DNA from: Polaribacter sp. L3A8
GTDB lineage: Bacteria; Bacteroidota; Bacteroidia; Flavobacteriales; Flavobacteriaceae
Assembly (NCBI RefSeq): GCF_009796785.1
Contig: NZ_CP047026.1
Location: 744,001-808,000 of the forward strand
Length of the DNA stretch: 64,000 nucleotides
Direction of reading: 5' to 3'
Below, piece by piece: positions 1-9,856 of the stretch (position 1 is its first letter; each line of letters opens with the position of its first letter). The notes beneath the pieces were generated by a model. The model saw only the letters and a program-made list of their open reading frames with translations, did no database searches and was not told where the DNA came from. The translations under genes were made by a program, and so were the position numbers.

Positions 1-1
1 G

Positions 2-1708
2 AACACAAACTTAGGGAATTTCGATTTCTCTATGCTATTTAAAGGTAGCAATGGAGATGGGCATGACATAGAAAGTATTTTAAATACAAGATTACAGGAT
101 ATTATTGTGGTTTTTAATTGGACTGGAAAAACAAGCAAAAATTGGGCTACGTCCACTAATTGGAGTACTTCTGCAGTGCCAATTGCTACAAATAATGTTA
201 TTATTCCTAATGTTACTAATCAACCAACTATAGAATCAGGAACTACTGCTATTGTTAATAATTTAACGGTAGATGCAGCTTCTTCCCTTCAAATAGAAGG
301 TGGCGGTGATTTAACAGTAAGAGGAGATTTAACACAAAATGGAGTATTTACTATAAATTCTGATGCAACCTCTAATGGATCTTTTATTTTAGAAGGTCAT
401 CATTTAGGAACCGAAAAAGTCCTTTATAATAGATATGTTTCTTCCTCACCAACTATTTCTGAAGGGTGGTATTTAATTTCTGCTCCTGTAAGTGGTAAAA
501 ACATAGATGATTTTTATAGTGATGTAGCTACAAATGGTATTAAAAGAGGTATTGGTAGCTATATAAATACAAATCCTATAAATACAAAATGGACCTATTA
601 TACAACTGCAAATTTAAACCCGGGTTCTTTTGAACCAGGTAAGGGGTATACTATTAAAAAAGCATCTGCTGGTGCTTTAAGTTTTGATGGTTTTGTAATT
701 ACAGATTCAGTACTATATCCTGTTTATGATACCGGAGACCAATATAATGCTATTGGTAATCCATTTACTTCCTATATTAATAGTAGTACTTTTTTAGACA
801 ATGTTAGTGAAGGTATTTTAACAGAGAACACAGTTTTCTTATGGGACTCATCAGGAAACGGAGGTACAGGAGAATATATTTCAAAAAACCAAATAACAAA
901 TTATTTAGTAGCGCCAGGACAAGGTTTTTTTGTAAAAGTTTCCGCAAGCGGAACTGTTAAGTTGGCAGAAAGTTTTCAAACTCATGGTGGGGGTAACACC
1001 TTTTTAAAAAATGAAAACAAACCTAAAATCACCTTATTCTTAAAAGATGGAACTAACCAAAAATATACAGAAATCTATTATATAGATGGTAAAACAACTG
1101 GTTTTGATAATGGTTTTGATAGTTCTATGTTTGATGGGGTTCAAACAGATTTTGCTATATTTACTCAATTAGTTACTAATAATCAAGGGAAAAACTTAGC
1201 CATACAATCGTTACCAAAAGACAATTATAATACAATGGTAATTCCGATTGGGGTTAAAGCTATTTCGGGTAAAGAATTAAACTTTTCTGCAAACCTAACA
1301 AGTTTACCATCCAACCTAAAAGTATTTTTGGAAGATAGAAAAACAAATACGTTTACGAGAATTGATGAAGAAAATAGTTTTTACAAAACTACCTTATCAA
1401 AAACCTTAAACGGAATAGGAAGGTTTTATCTTCATGTAACCGAAACTGCATTAAACACAGAAACCAATGAAGACAATCTAAATATAAGCGTCTATACTCC
1501 AGATAATGCTACGCTAAAAATAACGGGCTTGCCTCAGGGAGATACAGGTTTAAAACTATACAATCTTCTTGGTAAACAATTAATGAATATCTCTTTTGAA
1601 ACTACAGGCGTAGAAACCATTACTCTACCCTATTTAGCCAAAGGAGTTTACCTTGTAATACTTAAAACGGATAAAGAAAAAATCACCAAAAAAATCTTTT
1701 TAGATTAA
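2..1708 (+). CDS. T9SS-secreted protein, C-terminal part (5' end outside window)
   Basis: The reading frame is open from the first bases of the window, so the ATG at 32 is internal and the gene begins upstream. The visible part is about 569 residues, rich in Asn, Thr, Ser and Gly, as in large flavobacterial cell-surface proteins. The last ~75 residues form a typical type A sorting domain of the type IX secretion system: ISVYTPDN, LKLYNLLGKQ, and the closing GVYLVILKTDKEKITKKIFLD pattern (read as two overlapping parts). That domain directs export across the outer membrane and is then removed. The middle part has no catalytic motif that I recognise, so its job (adhesin, enzyme accessory region or other) is unknown. 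A strong hairpin follows the stop codon. Secretion route is confident; function is not. Confidence 0.85.
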   Translation, partial: NTNLGNFDFSMLFKGSNGDGHDIESILNTRLQDIIVVFNWTGKTSKNWATSTNWSTSAVPIATNNVIIPNVTNQPTIESGTTAIVNNLTVDAASSLQIEGGGDLTVRGDLTQNGVFTINSDATSNGSFILEGHHLGTEKVLYNRYVSSSPTISEGWYLISAPVSGKNIDDFYSDVATNGIKRGIGSYINTNPINTKWTYYTTANLNPGSFEPGKGYTIKKASAGALSFDGFVITDSVLYPVYDTGDQYNAIGNPFTSYINSSTFLDNVSEGILTENTVFLWDSSGNGGTGEYISKNQITNYLVAPGQGFFVKVSASGTVKLAESFQTHGGGNTFLKNENKPKITLFLKDGTNQKYTEIYYIDGKTTGFDNGFDSSMFDGVQTDFAIFTQLVTNNQGKNLAIQSLPKDNYNTMVIPIGVKAISGKELNFSANLTSLPSNLKVFLEDRKTNTFTRIDEENSFYKTTLSKTLNGIGRFYLHVTETALNTETNEDNLNISVYTPDNATLKITGLPQGDTGLKLYNLLGKQLMNISFETTGVETITLPYLAKGVYLVILKTDKEKITKKIFLD

Positions 1709-1732
1709 ATAAAGCAGTACATTAAGTATTTT

Positions 1733-1769
1733 ATAAACCACTATAGAACAAAATACTATAGTGGTTTAT
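1733..1769 (+). terminator. Terminator hairpin after the T9SS protein gene
   Basis: A perfect 14-bp inverted repeat (1733-1746 and 1756-1769) with a 9-nt loop lies 24 nt after the stop codon. The stem ends in an AT-rich stretch, not a long T run. It most likely ends transcription of the secreted-protein gene. Confidence 0.7.
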
Positions 1770-2072
1770 TTGATTCTAGACTGAATAGAACCATGAATTA
1801 TATCTTAATATTTTCATCAATAAAAAAATGTTTAATTTGATTACCAAATTATAATCTACGTAAATAAATTAATTAGAAGGTTACAAAAACATAAACGTTT
1901 GGAGGAAATTTATCATTAAGAAAAGGATAGAAAATTTAGACAGAATTAAATTATGAATTAAATAAATAACGAAAGTAAAATAGCGTGTACAATTAATAAC
2001 TGACTATAAGTTACTTACAAAATACTTATGGATTTCTATTCGGTTTTTATTTACTAAATTAGGTCTTTAAAA
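1770..2072. other. Intergenic region without recognised gene
   Basis: About 300 very AT-rich bases between the terminator at 1733-1769 and the next gene. I see no further strong hairpin, repeat or convincing ORF. It presumably holds the promoter of the small membrane protein at 2073, but no clear TAnnTTTG element stands out. Confidence 0.5.
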
Positions 2073-2618
2073 ATGTTATTTACAATAAAAGTAAAAATGG
2101 AAGAAAAAATAATTACTGGTATTATAGCTCTTACAACATCCATTACTGTAAGTATTATAGCTTATTTATATGCATTAAAAAAAATTAAACACGAGAAGAG
2201 AGAAGCTTTCAAATTAAATCATTATGAAAGACAAGTTGAAGCTTATCTACAATTTTGGTGTTTGCTTCGTCCTTTTACTAATTTTGATTATTTTAATGAT
2301 ACAATTATAAAAGAAATAGAAAAAAAATCGTTTTTAAATGTAAAAAATTCCATGACTTTTTACAAAGATATTCGTGATTTTTTCTATTCAAAATATGGAA
2401 TTTTTCTAAGCAGAAAATTGAAAAACCCTCTTTTTCAACTTAGAACCTTTATACTCCATAAGTCAAAGTTTACAGAAGAAAATTTAATAGAACTCTCTAA
2501 TGAAGATTTAAAAACTATCAAGAACTATATGAGAGAAATTAGGATTATTGCTAGAAATGATATTGGTGTTAGAGATATATCGTTACCAATTGATGAATTA
2601 GATTTAATAAATGAATAG
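2073..2618 (+). CDS. Small membrane-anchored protein of unknown function
   Basis: Encodes up to 181 residues. Residues ~12-32 (IITGIIALTTSITVSIIAYL) form one hydrophobic helix near the N terminus, followed by a basic, charged cytoplasmic-type domain with many Lys, Phe and Tyr. A second ATG at codon 9 (2097, MEEKIITG) is an equally likely start and gives a more usual short N terminus before the membrane helix. I recognise no family. It stands alone: terminator upstream, 230 bp of gene-free DNA downstream, no partner on the same strand. Such orphan single-helix proteins are common in flavobacterial accessory DNA. The ORF is long for random AT-rich sequence, so it is probably real. Confidence 0.6.
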   Translation: MLFTIKVKMEEKIITGIIALTTSITVSIIAYLYALKKIKHEKREAFKLNHYERQVEAYLQFWCLLRPFTNFDYFNDTIIKEIEKKSFLNVKNSMTFYKDIRDFFYSKYGIFLSRKLKNPLFQLRTFILHKSKFTEENLIELSNEDLKTIKNYMREIRIIARNDIGVRDISLPIDELDLINE

Positions 2619-2849
2619 CGTAGCACAAAACAGAGTGACATCCAGTTGAAAAAATAAACTGAAAATTATAATGTATTCTCTTTTAATTAAAAAAAAGCCT
2701 ATTCAAGTTACTTTTTAAAAACTTCTGACTTTATAAAAAGCATTGCGAAAAACAAACAATAATTATGTTGATAGAAAATTTATTTAAACTTAATTATTAC
2801 TGAACAAATAATAATTATTTTCTTAATTTCGAACTCACAAAAAACATAA

Positions 2850-5222
2850 ATGAAAGTCTGTATTGCCGAGAAACCAAGTGTAGCAAGAGAAATTGCTAAT
2901 ATTCTAGGAGCCAACACAAAACGTGATGGCTACTACGAAGGAAACGGCTATGCGGTAACTTATACTTTCGGACATTTATGCACACTTTTAGAACCTAAAG
3001 ATTACAAACCGCATTGGAAAAGTTGGGATTTAAACAATTTACCAATGTTGCCAGATCGTTTTGACACCAAAGTTACAGGCGATGCAGGAATTAGAAAACA
3101 ATTTAATATTGTAAAATCCTTATTTGATAAAGCAGATATTGTTATCAATTGTGGGGATGCTGGTACAGAAGGAGAACTCATACAGCGTTGGGTAATTAAC
3201 CAATGTGGCTATAAAGGAAAAGTACAACGTTTATGGATTTCATCTTTAACTGAAGAAGCTATTAAAGAAGGTTTTAACAACTTAAAACCTGCAGAAAAAT
3301 ATGATAATTTATATTATGCAGGATATTCTAGAGCTATTGGTGATTGGTTGTTAGGTTTAAATGCCACACGTTTATATACCGTAAAATTTGGCGGATTTAA
3401 ACAAGTTTTATCTGTTGGTAGAGTGCAAACCCCTACTCTTGCCATGTTAGTCAATCGTTTTTTTGAAATTAGAGATTTTAAACCACAACCTTATTGGGAA
3501 TTACAAACGAAATACAGAAATACACTTTTTAATTATGAAGATGGTCGTTTTCTAAAACAAGAAGACGGAGAACTTTTAGCCAATAAGGTAAAAGAATCTG
3601 ACTTTGAAATTGTTTCTGTTACCAAAAAGAAAGGAAAAGAATACGCGCCTAAATTATTCGATTTAACGGGTTTACAAGTATATTGCAATAATAAATTTGG
3701 ATTTTCTGCGGATGAAACACTAAAAATGGTTCAGAAGTTATATGAGATGAAAGTAGTTACTTACCCAAGGGTTGATACTACTTTTTTACCCAATGATGTG
3801 TACCCAAAAATTGCCGGAATTTTATCGAAATTAACAAATTATAGTGCATTAACGCAACCGCTTTTAGGAAAGAAAATTAAGAAATCGAAACGTGTTTTTG
3901 ATGATAAAAAGGTAACCGATCACCACGCTATTATACCTACCGGAATTCAAGGAAATTTACAATACAACCAACAACAAGTCTATGATATTATTACCCGTAG
4001 ATTTATTGGTGTGTTTTATCCAGATTCTGATGTTTCTAATACTTCAGTAATTGGTAAAGCGGCAGATGTTCCTTTTAAAACAACCGGAAAAGAAATTTTA
4101 ACCAAAGGTTGGCGCGTTGCTTTTGAAACGGAAGAAAGCAAAATTAAGAAAGAATTAAACGAGCAAATGACCTTGCCTTCTTTTGTAAAAGGAGAAAAAG
4201 GTACACACGAACCTTCATTCTTAGAAAAAGAAACAAAACCACCAAGAAATTTTACAGAGGCTAGTTTATTACGTGCCATGGAAACCGCAGGTAAGCAAGT
4301 AGATGATGAAAATTTACGTGAATTGATGAAAGAAAACGGAATTGGACGACCATCTACAAGGGCAAGTATTATTGAAACTTTGTTTCGAAGAAAATATATT
4401 GAGCGTAAAAAGAAATTAGTCTTACCAACCCAAACCGGAATCGATTTAATTAATATTATTGACAACGAATTATTAAAATCTGCCGAATTAACAGGACGTT
4501 GGGAAAAACGTTTAAAAGAAATTGAAAGAGGAGAATTTAATGCAGGAACCTTCATTAACAACATGAAGAAAATGGTAGATGAATTGGTGTATGAAGTACG
4601 TTCTAACACTTCTAAAAAAAGAATTTCTTCTAACTCAACTGTCGCTGCTAATGGAACCAAGCAATCTGCTACTCCTAAACCTAAAAAAGCAGCAACAAAA
4701 AAACAAGTTGCCGGAAAAACATGTCCTAAATGTAAAAAAGGAACTATTTTAAAAGGTTCTTCTGCTTTTGGGTGTTCTGAATATAAAAATAATTGCGATT
4801 TAAAAATTCCGTTTGAAATTTACGGAAAGAAAATTTCTGAAAATCAATTGATACGATTGATTGATAAAGGCTGTACTACCAACTTAAAAGGTTTTACAAC
4901 AGATGCAGGTACAGTTGAAGGTTTGATACGTTTTGATGATAATTTTACTTTAAAATTAGAGCCAAAACAAACTGTTATTCCGAGTGAAACGAAGCAATCT
5001 GTTAATAATGAGATTACTTCGTCGAAAACTCCTCGTAATGACAGTGATAAAATAACCTGTCCTAAATGTAAACAAGGAACTGTTTTAAAAGGAAAAACCG
5101 CTTATGGTTGTTCTGCATATAAAACAGGTTGCGATTTTGTTTTTACGTTTGATAACATCAAAAAAATAGCCAATGGAAAACCATTGACTAAAGAGTTGGT
5201 TATAAAAATTATCAGTAGTTAG
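2850..5222 (+). CDS. topB: DNA topoisomerase III
   Basis: A 790-residue type IA topoisomerase, which cuts one DNA strand through a 5'-phosphotyrosine bond and decatenates replication or recombination intermediates in the cytoplasm. The N-terminal TOPRIM domain begins at MKVCIAEKPSVAREIANILG, with its acidic motif at CGDAGTEGE (~101-109). The catalytic tyrosine is in VVTYPRVDTTFLP (Y305). LSVGRVQTPTL (~187-197) is another signature of the family. The C-terminal tail holds two Cys4 zinc-ribbon repeats, one at ~650-690 (TCPKCKKGT) and one from ~735 (ITCPKCKQGT). The linker between them is encoded by a palindromic repeat of the kind otherwise found between genes (see 4974-5043). The gene stands alone, and the IS element begins 20 bp after the stop. 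Confidence 0.96.
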   Translation: MKVCIAEKPSVAREIANILGANTKRDGYYEGNGYAVTYTFGHLCTLLEPKDYKPHWKSWDLNNLPMLPDRFDTKVTGDAGIRKQFNIVKSLFDKADIVINCGDAGTEGELIQRWVINQCGYKGKVQRLWISSLTEEAIKEGFNNLKPAEKYDNLYYAGYSRAIGDWLLGLNATRLYTVKFGGFKQVLSVGRVQTPTLAMLVNRFFEIRDFKPQPYWELQTKYRNTLFNYEDGRFLKQEDGELLANKVKESDFEIVSVTKKKGKEYAPKLFDLTGLQVYCNNKFGFSADETLKMVQKLYEMKVVTYPRVDTTFLPNDVYPKIAGILSKLTNYSALTQPLLGKKIKKSKRVFDDKKVTDHHAIIPTGIQGNLQYNQQQVYDIITRRFIGVFYPDSDVSNTSVIGKAADVPFKTTGKEILTKGWRVAFETEESKIKKELNEQMTLPSFVKGEKGTHEPSFLEKETKPPRNFTEASLLRAMETAGKQVDDENLRELMKENGIGRPSTRASIIETLFRRKYIERKKKLVLPTQTGIDLINIIDNELLKSAELTGRWEKRLKEIERGEFNAGTFINNMKKMVDELVYEVRSNTSKKRISSNSTVAANGTKQSATPKPKKAATKKQVAGKTCPKCKKGTILKGSSAFGCSEYKNNCDLKIPFEIYGKKISENQLIRLIDKGCTTNLKGFTTDAGTVEGLIRFDDNFTLKLEPKQTVIPSETKQSVNNEITSSKTPRNDSDKITCPKCKQGTVLKGKTAYGCSAYKTGCDFVFTFDNIKKIANGKPLTKELVIKIISS
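4974..5043. repeat. Palindromic repeat element in frame inside topB
   Basis: A 70-bp imperfect palindrome: the left arm (gttattccgag, aacgaag, aatct) matches the reverse complement of the right arm (agatt, cttcgt, ctcgtaatgac) around the centre gttaataatg. Its wording is that of the dispersed intergenic repeat whose remnants occur at 6581, 61112 and 61783. Here it is translated in the topB frame, giving the low-complexity linker VIPSETKQSVNNEITSSK and following residues between the two zinc ribbons, without a stop codon or frameshift. Confidence 0.75.
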
Positions 5223-5241
5223 AGTTTTCTAACGACTGTCA

Positions 5242-6578
5242 GACACTATCCTAAAAACTGTGTAAGTTCAAAAAATCAGGGTTAACTTATTTATAGTTTA
5301 ATCCTGTTTTCAAATATAGCTAAAAATTGGTTTAGAATAATTCCCCAATTTCTAATTGGCATTTTCCATTTTTTAGTGCTTTCTCTTACTGCTAAATATA
5401 CAGATTTCATCACTGCATCATCAGTTGGAAAAGAGAGTTTATTTTTGGTGTATTTTCTAATTTTTCCGTTTAGATTTTCTATTAAATTTGTGGTATAAAT
5501 AATAGTTCTAATTTCCACTGGAAAATCAAAGAATACGGTAAGTTCATCCCAGTTATTCTCCCAACTTCTAATGGCGTAAGAATATTTAGATTCCCATTTG
5601 GTTTTAAAGTCTTTTAAGGCAGCTCTTGCAGCTTCTTTTGTTGGAGCTGTATAGATTTGTTTCATATCTTTTGTAAAGGCTTTTTTATCTTTCCAAACAA
5701 CATAGCGACAAGAGTTTCTAATTTGATGAACTACACAAATTTGAGTAGTTGAATTCGGGAAAATGGTTTTTATAGTGTCTGTAAAACCGTTTAAATTATC
5801 GGTTGCAGTAATCAGTATATCTTGAGTTCCTCTGGCTTTTATATCAGTTAAAACACTCATCCAGAAAGCAGAAGATTCATTTTTACCCAACCACAAACCT
5901 AAAACTTCTTTTTTGCCATCTGTTCTAAGCCCAACAGCAATGTAAATGGTTTTGTTAATTACTTTAGAGTTTTCTCGTACTTTAAAAACAATTCCATCCA
6001 TCCAAACAATTAAATAAGTAGTCTCTAATGGTCTATTTTTCCAAGCGATAACATCAGTGGTGATAGCGTCAGTTATTCTTGAAATTGTGGAAGTAGATAC
6101 ATTAAAATTATAGAGTTCTCGGATTTGTTCTTCGATATCAATATTGCTCATCCCTTTGGCATACAATGAGATAATAACATTTTCGACACCATCCGCAGTA
6201 CTTTGTCTTTTCTTTATAATCATTGGATTAAAAGAACTATTACGATCTCTTGGCACTTGTATTTCTGTCCCCTAAAGTAGTTTTTAGCTTCTTTTTAGTG
6301 TAGCCATTTCGTAAGTTATTTGCTTTACTTTTTTGATGTTTATCATAATCTAAATGAGCATCGAGTTCGCCTTCTAAAATCTTTTCAACTCCTCGTTTGT
6401 GAAGTTGTTCGATGAAGCTAGTTAGCTCTGATCCGTTGTTAAATTGTTTTAAAAAATCATCGTTTAATAAATCTTCTGGTCTCATAAGTATATAAAATTT
6501 AAAGTTAATAAAAATAAAAAACTCAGGATTTGAACAATCCTGAGTTTTTAAAACTTACACACTTTATGAGACAGTGCC
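5242..6578 (-). mobile_element. IS256-family insertion sequence, transposase frameshifted
   Basis: A complete element of about 1337 bp. Terminal inverted repeats lie at 5242-5268 and 6552-6578 and match at 21 of 27 positions, ending in the shared core gtgtaagtt. The flanking octamers gactgtca (5234-5241) and tactgtca (6579-6586) differ at one base, which fits the 8-bp target duplication usual for IS256. The element sits just downstream of topB, and its target overlaps the start of a dispersed palindromic repeat (tgtcatttcg). The transposase is on the minus strand and broken (see next entry), so the copy is probably immobile unless helped in trans. Confidence 0.88.
5291..6485 (-). pseudogene. 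IS256-family (mutator-type) transposase, frameshifted
   Basis: Two adjoining minus-strand frames make one transposase. The N-terminal 81 codons (6485-6240, MRPEDLLNDDFLKQF, then LEGELDAHLDYDKH) run into a frame shifted by +1, which carries the rest from about 6260 to 5291. The junction is in [15 protein letters not shown]; intact relatives read LGDxEIxVPRDR, so loss of two bases or gain of one near 6265-6275 explains it. The downstream part keeps the DDE catalytic residues: [19 protein letters not shown] and [13 protein letters not shown]. Programmed frameshifting is unusual in IS256, so decay or a sequence error is more likely. Family assignment is confident. Confidence 0.9.
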
Positions 6579-6665
6579 TACTGTCATTTCGAAATGAGCT
6601 TTTTTGCGATTGAGAAATCTCACTACGGTTTTACACAATAAACTTCTTCAATTCTTCCGAATGAC
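6579..6665. repeat. Dispersed palindromic repeat remnant interrupted by the IS
   Basis: Directly next to the IS right end lies ctgtcatttcgaaatgagc, followed by gattgagaaatctcac and closing with ccgaatgacatg. This is the familiar outline of the flavobacterial intergenic palindrome (gtcattxcgag ... aatct ... aatgacat). The insertion sequence has its target duplication in the first bases of this element. Confidence 0.5.
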
Positions 6666-6676
6666 ATGCTGAATAC

Positions 6677-8475
6677 TTATTCAGCATACATTTTATCAAT
6701 AAGTGCTTTGTATTTTTTCTGAATTACTTTACGTTTTAGTTTTAAAGTAGCCGTTATTTCTCCAGCTTCTATGCTAAACTCTTTTGGTAACAAGGTAAAT
6801 TTCTTTATTTTCTCAAACTTAGAAAACTCCTTTTGTAACTCTTCAAAACGTTTTTCAAACATGGTTTTAATTTGATTATTATTAATCAAATCTTCTATAT
6901 TTTTAAAACTAATTTTATGCTCATCAGCATATTTTTTAATATTATCGAAACTAGGTACTGCTAAAGCCGTTACATATTTTTGTTGATCACCAATAACCGC
7001 AATTTGCTCTATAAAAGAATCACTAATTAAAGCTGTTTCTAACTTTTGAGGAGCAATATATTTTCCTCCAGAAGTTTTCATTAAATCTTTAATTCTATCG
7101 GTTATCACTAAATTACCATATGAATCAATTTTACCAGCATCACCCGTTTTAAACCAACCATCTTCATCAAATACTTCTGCAGTAGCTTCAGGCTTTTTAT
7201 AATACCTTTTCATAACACCTGGTCCTTTTACTAAAATTTCGTCATTAGCTCCTATTTTAATCTCAGACCCATTAATTGGTTTTCCTGCAGAGTTAAATTC
7301 AAAATAATGATCACCAAATAACGTAACCGTCGCCGTTGTTTCTGTTAAACCATAACCACATTTTATGTTTAATGCAAACGAATGAAAAAACGAAACCAAA
7401 TCTGGGCCTAAAGGAGCTCCCCCACAAGGCATAAACTTTATATTTCCGCCAAATACTTCGCGTAACTTACTTAGCACTAATTTATCTGCAATTTTATATT
7501 TTAACTTTAATATAGCTGGTACTTTTTTATTAAGACGTTGGTACTTGTTGTGATATTTATTTCCAACTCCCAGCGCCCAACTTGCTAATTTCATTTTAAT
7601 AGGAGAAGCTTCTTTTCTTTTTCTTGAATAGCTGTAAAAATTTTCTCGAAAATTCTTGGAACCGTACACATTAAAGTTGGTTTTACTTCTTTTAAAGTAT
7701 CGGCTATTTTTTTAGGATCTTGGTTAAAATAAACTTGAATTCCTTGTTGCAAGCAAAAGAATACCCAACTACGTTCGTAAATATGACTTAAGGGTAAAAA
7801 ACTTAAAGAAACATCATTTTCATTAACATCTAATTCAGCTTCGTGTACCTTTAAAGATGCTGCAAAGTTGGTATGATCTAACATAACACCTTTAGGTTCT
7901 CCTGTGGTACCTGAAGTATAAATGATACTTGCTAAATCATTTAAATCAGATTCTGAATGACGCTTTTCTAATGTAGTTTCAATACTTTTTGGATAATCAG
8001 CATTTATAAAATCATTAAAATAAACGGCATTTTTATGATTTTTTATATCAACCGTTTCGGTTAAAACAACAATTAATTTTAAGAATTTATTTTCTTCAGA
8101 AATCTGTTCTACTTTATCAAACTCTTCTTGATCTCCAACAAATAAAACACTAATTTCTGCGTCATTTACAACATATTCTACTTCTTTTTGAGAATTGGTA
8201 GCATAAATCGGAATCGTTACGGCTCTAACTCCCATAATTCCAAGATCGGCAATAATCCACTCCGTCATATTCTGAGCAAAAACACCAATGTTATCTTGTT
8301 CTTTTATTCCGAAATTAATTAAGCCTTTAGAAACTTGTTGAATTTGATGATAAAAAGAATTCCAAGAAACTCCTTTCCAACTTTTTAAAACTTCGTCTTT
8401 GTAAAAAATAGCTTCTTTACTGGTAAATTTCTTGGTGTTATCTTTTAATACTTCTAATAAATGTTTATAATTCAT
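6677..8475 (-). pseudogene. Long-chain acyl-CoA synthetase (AMP-binding), frameshifted
   Basis: Two minus-strand frames together encode a ~599-residue acyl-CoA synthetase, which would activate fatty acids to acyl-CoA through an acyl-AMP. The first part (8475-7591) contains the AMP-binding P-loop SIIYTSGTTGEPKGVML. The second part (to 6677) contains GYGLTETTATVT, the TGDAGKIDSYGNLVITDR hinge region and the KTSGGKYIAPQKLE motif. The break is near 7610-7620: the reading passes from IQEKEK to EASPIKMKLASW if one A is restored in a gaaaaagaaaag run. Every family motif is intact on both sides, so this is either a very recent loss or a homopolymer sequencing error. A TAAATTTG promoter element lies at 8517-8524. 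Confidence 0.85.
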
Positions 8476-8829
8476 AAATGATGTATCGATTATTTTTAAA
8501 ACTTTTATATAGCATTCAAATTTACGAATATTTAGGTGGCTTAAACATAAATACCTCTTTAGATTACTACTTGTAACTCGTATTAAAAAAGAAAACTGAT
8601 AATGATTTGTAGATTCTAGTTATAAAAATTGATTCATTTTTGCTTATCACAATAAAAGCATAAAAAAAATATCAACAGAAAACACTTCGTTAATAATTAG
8701 TTTTTTAAATTATTATCTATAAATTGCATTTTTTTAAACTTTTTTATAATTTTTTAAAGAAAACAACGTTACAGACACTAAGGGATTTTCCTTATTTTCA
8801 CTTAATTTTTTCGAAATATAAAATAGTAA
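8476..8829. other. Divergent intergenic region with promoter element
   Basis: 354 bp between the divergent acyl-CoA synthetase and hydroxylase genes, over 75% A+T by eye. On the minus strand TAAATTTG (8517-8524) fits the Bacteroidota -7 consensus TAnnTTTG, about 40 bp upstream of the synthetase start. A plus-strand promoter for the gene at 8830 is less obvious. No hairpin, repeat or small gene is convincing. Confidence 0.5.
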
Positions 8830-9756
8830 ATGGATTTTACAAACCCACTAGTATATGGTGTTCCTTGTTTTTTAGGACTAATTTTAGTAGAATTAGCTTA
8901 TAGCAAACATCATAAAAAAGAAGAAAACAAAAAACTTTATAAATGGAAAGATTTAGCTGCAAGTCTTACAATGGGAATTGGTTCGGCTATTTTGGCTCCT
9001 TTAACAAAAACCATTGCTGCAATTGTATTGTTTAATTTTGTGTACGATGTTTTTAACCCACTTGTAGATGGAGTTCGTATAAATATAATGGGTTATGAGT
9101 CTTTTGGTTATGCTTGGTATATTTGGATAATTTGTCAGCTTTTAGACGATTTTAGTTATTATTGGTTTCACAGACAAAACCATAATGTTCGTTTTCTTTG
9201 GGCAGCACATATTGTACATCATTCTTCCGACAATTTTAATTTAGGTACTGCTGTAAGAAATGGTTGGTTTACAATTCTTTACAAACCTTTTTTTTATATG
9301 TGGATTACTGCTATTGGTTTTCCGCCAGAAATGTTGGTTGTATGCTTAGGTATTGAGGCTTTATGGCAATTTCAATTACATACTGTTTATGTACCTAAAT
9401 TAGGTTTCTTAGAAAAAATATTTAATACACATACAATGCACCAAGTACATCATGCCCAGAATATGGAATATATGGATAAAAATCATGGTGGGTTTTTAAA
9501 TGTATTTGATAGAATTTTTGGAACTTGGAAAGAGCTTGATGAAAGTATTGAAATAAAATATGGTGTAACTACTCCGCCAGATTCTTATAATCCTTTAGTG
9601 ATTTTAACACATGAATATAAGGATATTTGGAATGATATGAAAAAATCTAAGAATCTGTATCATAAATTTATGTATGCTTTTGCTGCTCCTGGATGGAGCC
9701 ACGACGGAAGTACACTGACCATTAAACAGACTCGTAAAGCTTTAGAGGAAGCGTAA
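8830..9756 (+). CDS. Sterol desaturase / fatty acid hydroxylase superfamily membrane protein
   Basis: A 308-residue integral membrane di-iron oxygenase-type protein. The histidine clusters that bind the two irons are visible: HRQNH (114-118), HIVHH (127-131) and HTMHQVHH (201-208), with hydrophobic segments between them. Proteins of this shape (ERG3/alkylglycerol monooxygenase-like) hydroxylate or desaturate lipids or carotenoids using O2; the substrate here cannot be read from sequence. It is divergent from an acyl-CoA synthetase, which loosely fits a lipid role. A strong terminator follows. Superfamily confident, reaction not. Confidence 0.88.
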   Translation: MDFTNPLVYGVPCFLGLILVELAYSKHHKKEENKKLYKWKDLAASLTMGIGSAILAPLTKTIAAIVLFNFVYDVFNPLVDGVRINIMGYESFGYAWYIWIICQLLDDFSYYWFHRQNHNVRFLWAAHIVHHSSDNFNLGTAVRNGWFTILYKPFFYMWITAIGFPPEMLVVCLGIEALWQFQLHTVYVPKLGFLEKIFNTHTMHQVHHAQNMEYMDKNHGGFLNVFDRIFGTWKELDESIEIKYGVTTPPDSYNPLVILTHEYKDIWNDMKKSKNLYHKFMYAFAAPGWSHDGSTLTIKQTRKALEEA

Positions 9757-9761
9757 TATTA

Positions 9762-9799
9762 AAAAAATCTGTCAGTTTTTTAAAACTGACAGATTTTTT
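9762..9799 (+). terminator. Rho-independent terminator after the hydroxylase gene
   Basis: A near-perfect hairpin (atctgtcagtttt paired with aaaactgacagat) with A run on the left and T run on the right, so it can act on either strand. It lies 5 nt after the hydroxylase stop codon. Confidence 0.85.
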
Positions 9800-9856
9800 A
9801 TTTGATATTATATATACTATTTACTTTTACTAAAACAGAAAGCTAACAAGGTTGTT

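Noticed and set aside
4016..4660. 214-codon minus-strand ORF inside topB
   Set aside because: It is antisense to conserved topB codons and has no family features.
6240..6290. Programmed frameshift in the IS256 transposase
   Set aside because: There is no slippery heptamer for a -1 shift, the net shift is +1, and IS256 transposases are normally single-frame.
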